A stretch of 12,828 bases of DNA from Spirochaetaceae bacterium (lineage in GTDB: Bacteria > Spirochaetota > Spirochaetia > Treponematales > Breznakiellaceae): positions 1-12,828 of the forward strand of contig JAIRNN010000243.1 of assembly GCA_031257995.1 (NCBI GenBank). The letters run 5' to 3'. This document shows positions 1-5,567 of the stretch, piece by piece. The position numbers were made by a program, and so were the translations under genes. The notes beneath the pieces were generated by a model. That model was not told the origin of the DNA. It did no database searches and worked only from the letters and a program-made list of their open reading frames with translations. The stretch's first letter is position 1. Every line of letters starts with the position of its first letter.

Positions 1-470
1 GCCGAAAAACTCGTCGTTATCGTCATCCCGTCCGAGCGGGGGCTGCCCCAAGACAAGGTGTAGGCAATAGCCGCCGGAATCTTCGTTCTCGCCGACTTTT
101 CCACCGCCGCCCAGTCAACTTCCTCCGCCCTCTCAGGCGGCCCTCCCCACAAGATATCCGACTCATACCGCTCGCCCCACACGTGCCCCGTCCGTCCCGT
201 CCGCGCGTTGAACCGCGTCGAGAACGTCTGCTTCAACCACTGCATTATCTCAGGCAGTTTGAGGCCGTCGTCGGGCTTGATGTAGAACGTGAGCCACGCT
301 ACTTCAAGCCTGAGGCCGCGCATCTCGAAGCCGTAACGCGCTTTCGTCTCGCGGAGCACTCGGTGGAGCAGCGCTTTCGCCCACGGCAACCGGAACAAGG
401 GCTCGCCGATATTAACCGCCGTCCGCACCTCGTACCAGACGTTCTCTGCTAACTGTCTTTGTTTTCGCAT
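1..470 (-). CDS. RAYT/Y1-like transposase relative without HUH motif, copy 1 (3' end off the window)
   Basis: The reading frame is open from an ATG at 470 to the window edge (156 codons plus two bases), so the stop lies outside. An AGAGG ribosome site lies about 8 nt upstream. The protein resembles REP-associated/IS200-type Y1 transposases in pattern: an N-terminal VWYEVRT stretch, IMQWLKQTFSTRFN (residues 75-88) and GHVWGERYES (95-104), the last like the GHLWQxRYxS signature of that family. At the place of the metal-binding HUH (NHVHLL in the family), residues 59-64 read WLTFYI, so both histidines are absent. It aligns without gaps to the second copy at 11741-12247, with 116 of 157 residues identical by hand count. 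Compared with that 168-residue copy only about ten codons are missing here. It is probably not an active transposase; the role is unknown. Family assignment is by motif memory, not by search. Confidence 0.75.
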   Translation of the reverse strand, partial: MRKQRQLAENVWYEVRTAVNIGEPLFRLPWAKALLHRVLRETKARYGFEMRGLRLEVAWLTFYIKPDDGLKLPEIMQWLKQTFSTRFNARTGRTGHVWGERYESDILWGGPPERAEEVDWAAVEKSARTKIPAAIAYTLSWGSPRSDGMTITTSFS

Positions 471-614
471 ATACAATGCCTCTGTATTATATATGCGGTT
501 GTTAGCCCGGTTGCTTTATTTTGGCACTAAAAAAGTGTGAAAAAGATGAAAAAAGGGGGGGAAAGTGAAAAAATCTTAGGTATTGTACTGTTTGATGTGG
601 TGTTATGTCGGGAA

Positions 615-706
615 GCCGGGTGCCGCTGCCGGAGGGCGATGTTACTACCGAAAGCGGCATCGCCGCCTGATGTAGTACAGCTACTCTACGGCAGCGGCTC
701 TCCGGC
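615..706. repeat. Multi-arm (cloverleaf-like) palindrome
   Basis: The outer stem is GCCGG (615-619) with CCGGC (702-706), then after a small internal loop GCCGCTGCCG (622-631) with CGGCAGCGGC (689-698), all perfect. Inside are an arm GGCGATG (635-641) with CATCGCC (658-664), capped by CCG/CGG (648-650, 655-657), and a short arm GTAG/CTAC (672-675, 681-684). This forms a three-way junction. It lies 145 bp upstream of the transposase-like gene, as REP elements lie near RAYT genes, but a link is inference. No T-run follows, so it is not an obvious terminator. Confidence 0.6.
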
Positions 707-755
707 CTCGACACGTTACCCCAGTAAATGATAGCGGTTAATTCCTTCCGCTATT

Positions 756-808
756 CTCCGCAGAGGGATGGCGGAGGGCGCAGGAGTGGGGAGACTTTCC
801 CTCTCTTC
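756..808 (+). repeat. GC-rich intergenic repeat family, copy A
   Basis: The pattern is CCGCAGAGGG, a G-rich stretch, AGGGCGC, a variable part, then GGGGAGACTTTCCC and CTCTTC. It recurs at 5471-5528 and 8015-8107. This copy begins with a CTCCGC/GCGGAG hairpin (756-761, 771-776), and its end can fold as GGGA/TCCC. It is a degenerate non-coding repeat of unknown role. Confidence 0.55.
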
Positions 809-840
809 TATCCAACCACAAAATCGCCGAAAAAGCAAAG

Positions 841-869
841 TTGACAAATTCGAGTATCATTATTAGACT
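841..869 (+). promoter_or_regulatory. Probable sigma-70 promoter of the LacI-type gene
   Basis: A perfect -35 TTGACA (841-846) is followed after 17 nt by TAGACT (864-869), a 4/6 match to the -10 consensus. A better -10-like GATAAT (871-876) has a spacing of 24, which is too long. The start codon follows at 887, leaving a very short leader and only a weak GGTAAG ribosome site. Confidence 0.45.
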
Positions 870-886
870 GGATAATCGGTAAGTTT

Positions 887-1894
887 ATGGCAAATAGAAA
901 GGATGTGGCATTAAAGGCCAATGTTTCCATCACAGTCGTATCCCGCGTGATGAGCAACACGGGGTATGTATCCAAAGATAAACGGGAAGCGGTGCTACAG
1001 GCTGCCGAAGAGCTCAAATATCGGCCAAGTCCGGTGGCGCGGTCGTTACAAAACGGCCGGACCCGGCAAATCCTTTTTTACCGGGGCAACCTCTCCAGCG
1101 CATACTACCTCGAACTCCACCGGGGTATGATGGACTATGCCGAGAAACAGGGCTATCTTGTCTGCATCAGCGGCGGCTTGAACATCGAGCGAATCGCCGA
1201 ACTGTTGATAGACGGTCTTATCCTGCCCACCGCGACTTATGCCCGTCCGGAATATTTGCGGTATCTGCGGAAATATCATATGCCCTATGTGGTCATCGGC
1301 TATGGCGAGCATATCCCCAAAAACGTCTACTCCGTAACGGTGGATACCGGCCTTGCCATGCGAAAACTGGCGGACTATTTGCGGCAAAAGGGCCACCGGC
1401 ACATCGCCTTTGTGAACAGGGTCGATACCAGCCCCGCAGGTCCCCGCCACGATGCTTTCCATTCTCTGATGACCAAAACCTATCACGACAGGATTGAGGA
1501 TTATATACTGAATATTCCTGTGCCCGGCGATGAAGCGGGTTCCCTCGCTTGTTACCTGATGGGCCGCATGGCGGCGGAGCAGTTTGCCCAAAGAAAACTC
1601 GACGCTACCGCCGTGATCTGTTTTAACGACGATGTGGCCATCGGCTTTTATCGGCGGATCGTCACGCTGGGTTATCGTATCCCTCTGGACCTCTCGGTTG
1701 CCGGATTTGACGGCCTTGCTCTGGGGGAATATCTCACTCCGGCCCTGACCAGCATGGATTTGCACCCCTACGAGCACGGGAAAAAATGCGCCGGGGTGAT
1801 CCTCGATCTCTTGCAGGAAAAGCGGTGCGCCTATAAGCACAACATTGACTTTTCCCTTGTCGAGCGCGAGAGCGTACGTACGATTAAGCCTTAA
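887..1894 (+). CDS. LacI/GalR-family transcriptional regulator
   Basis: A 335-residue protein of normal LacI-family length. Residues 3-25 form the helix-turn-helix (KDVALKANVSITVVSRVMS). The hinge region YRPSPVARSLQNGRT (45-59) matches the family pattern YRPNxxARSLxxGRT. The rest is a periplasmic-binding-protein-like effector domain, including a VDTGLAMRKLADYLRQKGHRHIAF stretch and the conserved C-terminal FNDDVAIG, IPLDLSVAGFDG and PALTSM segments. The ATG at 887 gives the standard N-terminus directly before the HTH. It sits 275 bp upstream of the sugar importer on the same strand, so its likely job is to repress the importer and GH42 genes and release on binding a sugar; the effector (perhaps a galactoside) is inferred from context. 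The candidate operator is at 2102-2113. No obvious autoregulatory operator was seen. Confidence 0.93.
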   Translation: MANRKDVALKANVSITVVSRVMSNTGYVSKDKREAVLQAAEELKYRPSPVARSLQNGRTRQILFYRGNLSSAYYLELHRGMMDYAEKQGYLVCISGGLNIERIAELLIDGLILPTATYARPEYLRYLRKYHMPYVVIGYGEHIPKNVYSVTVDTGLAMRKLADYLRQKGHRHIAFVNRVDTSPAGPRHDAFHSLMTKTYHDRIEDYILNIPVPGDEAGSLACYLMGRMAAEQFAQRKLDATAVICFNDDVAIGFYRRIVTLGYRIPLDLSVAGFDGLALGEYLTPALTSMDLHPYEHGKKCAGVILDLLQEKRCAYKHNIDFSLVERESVRTIKP

Positions 1895-2010
1895 GGAAAA
1901 CAGACTTCTTTAATTGCATGGTTCAAGAAAGAGCCGGGGGCCGATGTTTTTGAAAGATATGCCGCCATTCCTTTTCTCTGGATACGTCCCATGCTGCAAA
2001 AAGATTAAAA

Positions 2011-2055
2011 TTTTTCACGTTTTCTGAACATTTTTCAACATTTTTCAACTTTTTT
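2011..2055 (+). promoter_or_regulatory. Phased T-tracts upstream of the -35 box (curved DNA / UP-like region)
   Basis: Runs of four to five T begin at 2011, 2020, 2031, 2041 and 2051, almost exactly one per helical turn, and end directly before the -35 box at 2057. Phased A/T-tracts of this spacing bend DNA intrinsically, and AT-rich DNA here can contact the RNA polymerase alpha subunit. The bending is an inference from the visible spacing. Confidence 0.65.
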
Positions 2056-2056
2056 G

Positions 2057-2085
2057 TTGACAAGCCGAAAAACAGCTTGTATAAT
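2057..2085 (+). promoter_or_regulatory. Consensus sigma-70 promoter of the sugar-importer operon
   Basis: TTGACA (2057-2062), exactly 17 nt, then TATAAT (2080-2085): both boxes are perfect consensus. Transcription should start near 2092, giving a leader of about 78 nt before the binding-protein start at 2170. Such a strong promoter is consistent with control by a repressor. Confidence 0.9.
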
Positions 2086-2096
2086 ATATATGTGGT

Positions 2097-2136
2097 CTCA
2101 AGTTCACGTGGACACGGGTTCATATATGGACTTGAG
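2097..2136 (+). promoter_or_regulatory. Leader hairpin with candidate LacI-type operator
   Basis: GTTCACGTGGAC (2102-2113) is a near-perfect palindrome (one mismatched pair) with a central CG, the usual form of LacI-family operators. It lies about 10-20 bp downstream of the predicted transcription start, where a bound repressor would block elongation. In RNA the same region can fold: CTCAAGTTCA (2097-2106) pairs with TGGACTTGAG (2127-2136), ten pairs with one G-U. Which of the two matters cannot be told from sequence. Confidence 0.5.
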
Positions 2137-2169
2137 TGCATAATATAATTTTAAGGAGAAGGTAAAGGT

Positions 2170-3486
2170 ATGAAAAAGAGTTTGATTTTTTGGGCGGTTC
2201 TGCTGTGCGCCGTTCTGCCGGGTTGTTCCAAGAAAGAGGCGGCTTCCGGGAAAGTGACTATTGTTGTCGGCGGATGGCCTTCCGCCGATGTGGGTTTCAA
2301 GGCGGCGCTTGCCGGGTTTAACGAGAAGTATCCCAACATCAATGTTGAAATTGAGATGTCCGAAACGTCCGCTTATCACCAGGCGCTTCAAACGGCGCTT
2401 GCGGCAGGACAGGGTGCGCCCGATGTGGCCATGATCGAAGGCGCGTATATCGCTCAGTACCGCGATTCTAAAGCCCTTGTCAACCTGCTCGGCGCGCCCT
2501 ACAACGCCAATCGGTACAAGAATGATTTTGTCGGACTCAAATGGAATCAAGCGTATTCTTCGGACGGGCAGCGCATGGTCGCGTTTTCGTGGGATATAGG
2601 CCCTTCAACCTATTTTTACCGGCAGGACATTTTCAAAGAAGTTGGCCTTCCTACAGATCCTGAGGAAGTAGCCCAGCTTGCCGGCACATGGGACGGCTTG
2701 CTTGAGGTTGCTAAAAAAGTCCATATTCCCGGAAAACGCTGGCTTCTGCCGGAGGCTCATATTGTGTACCAGGAATTTTTCCATAACCGTGATTTCTTCG
2801 ACGAGAAACTCAACTTGCTGCTCGACAGGCCGGGAGACATCGAATGTCTCAACACGGTCATCGAGATGCGGAAATCGGGGCTTGATATGGGTGTCGATAT
2901 GTGGGCTACCGAAGCGTATGCGGCATTTGACAATGGCGCTCTCGTTTCCGTAATTACCGGCGCTTGGTACGGGGGGTTCCTCAAGGATGATGTTGACCCG
3001 GATGGAACCGGTAACTGGCGGGCCGCGTATCTTCCCGGCGGAATCAGGGACAAGAGTATCGGCGGTTCTTTCTGCGCTATTCCGGAGCAGAGCAAGCATA
3101 AAGAAGAGGCGTGGGCTTTCCTTGAATATATGCTCGCGACGAAAAAAGGCCAAAACGATATGTTTGAAGCAATAGATTATTTTCCGAGTTATGTTCCCGC
3201 ATGGGACGATCCGATTTATGAAGCGGCCGATCCGTATTTTGGCGGTCAGAAGACCCGGTCGCTTTGGAAAAATATGGCCAACGGACTGGACGTGCCTGTT
3301 TATACGACGATTATGGATACGACCGTTGAGACTCAGATGAGAACGTCGATTTACGAAGGCATCGAAAAAGGTCTTGACGCGCAGGGGATCAAGGCCCTCA
3401 TCAGGGAGCAGGTGGGAACCGCGACGGCTGAGCTCAGGCGGCAACAGATTCAGACGCTTCGTGATGCGGGAGTCTGGAAAGACTAA
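2170..3486 (+). CDS. ABC sugar transporter, substrate-binding lipoprotein (family 1, MsmE/UgpB-like)
   Basis: A 438-residue extracytoplasmic solute-binding protein of the COG1653 type. The N-terminus MKKSLIFWAVLLCAVLPGCSKK is a lipoprotein signal with lipobox LPGC and acylated Cys19. The proline before the glycine is a loose lipobox typical of spirochaetes. The early VTIVVGGWPSADVGFKAALAGFNEKYPNI segment, then APDVAMIEGAYIAQY and the later GGSFCAIPEQSKHKEEAWAFLEYM segment, follow the usual order of the family. Length is normal. The ATG at 2170 follows AAGGAG (2153-2158). It is the first gene of the operon and passes its ligand to the two permeases that follow. The ligand is probably a beta-galactoside or galacto-oligosaccharide, inferred from the GH42 gene downstream. 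Confidence 0.93.
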   Translation: MKKSLIFWAVLLCAVLPGCSKKEAASGKVTIVVGGWPSADVGFKAALAGFNEKYPNINVEIEMSETSAYHQALQTALAAGQGAPDVAMIEGAYIAQYRDSKALVNLLGAPYNANRYKNDFVGLKWNQAYSSDGQRMVAFSWDIGPSTYFYRQDIFKEVGLPTDPEEVAQLAGTWDGLLEVAKKVHIPGKRWLLPEAHIVYQEFFHNRDFFDEKLNLLLDRPGDIECLNTVIEMRKSGLDMGVDMWATEAYAAFDNGALVSVITGAWYGGFLKDDVDPDGTGNWRAAYLPGGIRDKSIGGSFCAIPEQSKHKEEAWAFLEYMLATKKGQNDMFEAIDYFPSYVPAWDDPIYEAADPYFGGQKTRSLWKNMANGLDVPVYTTIMDTTVETQMRTSIYEGIEKGLDAQGIKALIREQVGTATAELRRQQIQTLRDAGVWKD

Positions 3487-3505
3487 TTGGAAATCGGCTT
3501 CAAAA

Positions 3506-3533
3506 CCCCCGGAGGCTTCCTCCCCTTCGGGGG
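3506..3533 (+). other. Intercistronic GC-rich hairpin after the binding-protein gene
   Basis: CCCCCG (3506-3511) pairs with CGGGGG (3528-3533) and inside it GAGG (3512-3515) pairs with CCTC (3519-3522). No T-run follows. Hairpins at this place in sugar ABC operons often stabilise the binding-protein mRNA or partly terminate it, giving more binding protein than permease. That role is inferred. Confidence 0.6.
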
Positions 3534-3567
3534 AATTGATAATGGAGAATTGAAAAAGGAACTTATT

Positions 3568-4521
3568 ATGACGACTGTTGCTGAAACGACGTTGCGAAAA
3601 AAACATTGGTCAGCCGAGAAAAAGAAAAGTCTTGTCGCGTATGTTTATATCGCCCCGTTTTATCTTCTTTTTCTTATTTTCGGGTTGTTTCCGTTGGTGT
3701 CGGGTTTTTACATCAGTTTTTTTCGCTGGGACGGGCTTTCCCCGATGCGTTTTCTGGGGCTCGAAAATTATTTCAACCTGATACGGGACCCGCTTTTCGG
3801 GAAGGCTTTGGTCAATACGCTTTTTATCGGGATTGCCGCGCATATTCCTATTCTGGGCGGCGGGATGGTTCTCGCGTATGTGCTTAATTCAAAGATGGTT
3901 CGATTCAAAAACGTTTTCAAGACGATATTCTTTATGCCGATGGTAACCAGCGCGGTGGCGATCACGATTGTTTTTCAGACTCTTTTCGGGTATAACTTCG
4001 GGTTTATCAATTACTTTGTGAAGCTCGCGGGCAGCGTTCCCGTGAACTGGCTCCAGGGCGACGGTTCCCTGATTAAATTCGCGGTTATCGTGATGTTTTC
4101 GTGGAAATGGATCGGCTGGAATATGGTGATTTACCTTGCGGGAATGCAGGGTATCAGCGAAGACATCTATGAGGCCGCGACAATCGACGGCGCAGGCCAT
4201 GTAAAAATCTTCTTTCGTATAACGCTGCCTCTGTTAAAACCGATCATTCTTTTTACGCTGATTCAGTCGAGCATCGGTATGTTTAATCTTTTTACCGAAC
4301 CTTTTATTCTGCTGGGAGGCCGGGATTATACGGGAGGCATAAACAGCGGCGGCTTGAGCCTCATGATGTATCTCCTCGGGAAAGCCCCTCAGGGAGGAAC
4401 CGCCTACGGATACGCTTCCGCCTGCGCCTACATCATCACGATCCTTATCATTATTATTTCTGTGATAATGAACCAACTGATGGCCGAAAAGGACCAGAAA
4501 TCCAGGGAGGCTGCGGTATGA
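3568..4521 (+). CDS. ABC sugar transporter permease (MsmF/UgpA-like)
   Basis: An inner-membrane permease of 317 residues with about six hydrophobic segments. After a charged N-terminus (1-20) comes the usual first helix LVAYVYIAPFYLLFLIFGLF. The cytoplasmic EAA loop that docks the ATPase is EAATIDGAGHVKIFFRITLP (202-221), with the conserved Gly. I chose the ATG at 3568 because AAAAAGGA precedes it at 7 nt and it gives the normal family length. The frame continues upstream to a TTG at 3487, but that stretch only encodes the intercistronic hairpin. It overlaps the next gene by 4 nt (ATGA), indicating translational coupling. Confidence 0.93.
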   Translation: MTTVAETTLRKKHWSAEKKKSLVAYVYIAPFYLLFLIFGLFPLVSGFYISFFRWDGLSPMRFLGLENYFNLIRDPLFGKALVNTLFIGIAAHIPILGGGMVLAYVLNSKMVRFKNVFKTIFFMPMVTSAVAITIVFQTLFGYNFGFINYFVKLAGSVPVNWLQGDGSLIKFAVIVMFSWKWIGWNMVIYLAGMQGISEDIYEAATIDGAGHVKIFFRITLPLLKPIILFTLIQSSIGMFNLFTEPFILLGGRDYTGGINSGGLSLMMYLLGKAPQGGTAYGYASACAYIITILIIIISVIMNQLMAEKDQKSREAAV

Positions 4522-5402
4522 GACTTTTTCTTTTTGCTCTCGTCCTTTTGGTAATACTCTTGTGGGCATTATGCAGATCCTTCAGGAGCTGGCGGAAAAT
4601 AACCCTCTACGCCGTGCTGATTGTGATTGCCTTTGTTATGATTCTGCCCTTCTATATGATGTTCGTGATGTCAACGCTGCCGACCCCGAAAATATTTTCT
4701 TATCCGCCGATTGTCTGGTTCGGCTCAAATCTTCTGTCCAATGTTCAGCGTATGAGCAAGGCGGTGGACATCATCAGGGCATTTGGGAACAGTTGTATGG
4801 TAACCGTCAGCAACACGGTACTGGTACTTCTTTTTTGTTCTATGGGCGGATACGCTTTCGCGGTTCACCGGTTCAGATTTAAGAAACAGCTCTTTGGCAT
4901 ATTGCTTGTTACCATGATGGTGCCGTGGACGGCGGGCGTGATTCCCTGGTTTTATTTGATGTCAAAGTTCGGATGGCTTAATTCATTCAAGGCTCTCATT
5001 ATTCCCAGCGCCGCGAATGCTTTCGGCATCTTTTGGATGCGCCAGTACTGCCAGCGAAATATACCCCATTCTATTTTGGACGCGGCGCGTATTGACGGAT
5101 GCAGTGAGTGGACAATCTTTTTCCGTGTTGTTTCGCCGGTCATTCTGCCCGCCTACGCCTCGCTGGGGATCATGCAGTTTGTCAACGTCTGGAATGACTT
5201 TATTCAGCCGATGATGATTCTCCGGCGGATGCCGCTCCACACGCTTCCCGTGATGCTGCGGACCATGGTGGGAGACCGTGGCACCGACTATGGAGCAATG
5301 ATGCTGGCCAGCGCCTGCGCGGTACTGCCCCTCTTAATCGTGTTCCTTTCCGCATCGCGTTATTTTATGTCGGGACTCACCGCCGGGGCGATCAAAGAAT
5401 AG
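4518..5402 (+). CDS. ABC sugar transporter permease (MsmG/AraQ-like)
   Basis: A 294-residue inner-membrane permease. The EAA loop is LDAARIDGCSEWTIFFRVVSPVILP (187-211), the standard second-permease form. The start ATG overlaps the stop of the previous permease and is preceded by AGGGAGG (4503-4509) at 8 nt. The first 20 residues form an extra hydrophobic stretch (LFLFALVLLVILLWAL) ahead of the helix where this family usually begins (KITLYAVLIVIAFVMILPFY, 28-47). It may be an added N-terminal membrane segment or a sign of a later start, though the ribosome site favours the annotated one. Together with the upstream permease it forms the channel. No ATPase gene follows. Confidence 0.93.
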   Translation: MRLFLFALVLLVILLWALCRSFRSWRKITLYAVLIVIAFVMILPFYMMFVMSTLPTPKIFSYPPIVWFGSNLLSNVQRMSKAVDIIRAFGNSCMVTVSNTVLVLLFCSMGGYAFAVHRFRFKKQLFGILLVTMMVPWTAGVIPWFYLMSKFGWLNSFKALIIPSAANAFGIFWMRQYCQRNIPHSILDAARIDGCSEWTIFFRVVSPVILPAYASLGIMQFVNVWNDFIQPMMILRRMPLHTLPVMLRTMVGDRGTDYGAMMLASACAVLPLLIVFLSASRYFMSGLTAGAIKE

Positions 5403-5418
5403 GGACTGTTTCAAACCC
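5402..5418 (+). repeat. GACTGTTTCAAA short palindromic repeat, divergent copy
   Basis: GGGACTGTTTCAAACCC, starting at the last base of the permease stop codon, resembles the family consensus GAGGCTGTTTCAAAACCTC seen at 9958, 10363, 11629 and 12511. Flanking bases differ but keep the small palindrome (GGG...CCC). Confidence 0.45.
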
Positions 5419-5449
5419 GGCACAGGATCAAGCCAAACGTTGTGCCGGG
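5416..5449 (+). other. Hairpin downstream of the second permease
   Basis: CCCGGCACA (5416-5424) and TGTGCCGGG (5441-5449) form a perfect 9-bp stem with a 16-nt loop. No T-run follows, so it may be an mRNA 3'-end stabiliser or attenuator between the permeases and the GH42 gene, not a clean terminator. Confidence 0.6.
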
Positions 5450-5470
5450 GGCGTTGCGGGGGGCGGGCCA

Positions 5471-5528
5471 CCCGCAGAGGGGGTAGGGCGCAACCATGTG
5501 CGCCCGTGGGGGAGACTTCCCCCTTCTT
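5471..5528 (+). repeat. GC-rich intergenic repeat family, copy B
   Basis: Same pattern as copies A and C: CCCGCAGAGGGGGTAGGGCGC, then a variable part that here is a small hairpin (GGGCGCA/TGCGCCC around ACCA), then GGGGGAGACTTCCCCC. The last part is a 6-bp hairpin followed by TTCTT. It fills the 165-bp gap between the permease and GH42 genes, and could weaken transcription into GH42. Confidence 0.55.
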
Positions 5529-5567
5529 GAATAGAAGCATTATATTATAGAAGGAAAAGGATATTTT

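Larger units (their letters stand above)
471..886. other. Intergenic region with palindromes between divergent genes
   Basis: No convincing gene is present. Bases 520-575 are A/G-rich (GTGAAAAAGATGAAAAAA) and resemble the region upstream of the second transposase-like gene (12300-12345 and 12496-12510), so this leader was duplicated with the gene. It also holds the multi-arm palindrome at 615-706, a perfect 7-bp hairpin (ATAGCGG 731-737 with CCGCTAT 748-754), a GC-rich repeat at 756-808 and the likely promoter of the LacI-type gene. Confidence 0.6.

Noticed and set aside
183..452. Plus-strand open frame of 89 codons, and a similar one at 11960-12229
   Set aside because: Both are antisense shadows of the two transposase-like genes. 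They look alike only because those genes are paralogous, and the minus-strand frames have ribosome sites and the family motifs.
537..731. Possible 64-residue plus-strand protein
   Set aside because: It covers the multi-arm palindrome, has no ribosome site and no recognisable domain.
3487..3567. Longer first permease starting at TTG 3487
   Set aside because: The added 27 codons are the intercistronic hairpin; ATG 3568 has a good ribosome site and gives the standard N-terminus.
5334..5540. Minus-strand frame of 68 codons between the permease and GH42
   Set aside because: It is translation of the GC-rich repeat and permease antisense; similar proline/arginine-rich frames would arise from any copy of this repeat.
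5527..5550. Promoter before GH42 (TTGAAT and TATTAT)
   Set aside because: The two boxes are only about 8-9 nt apart, too close for sigma-70.
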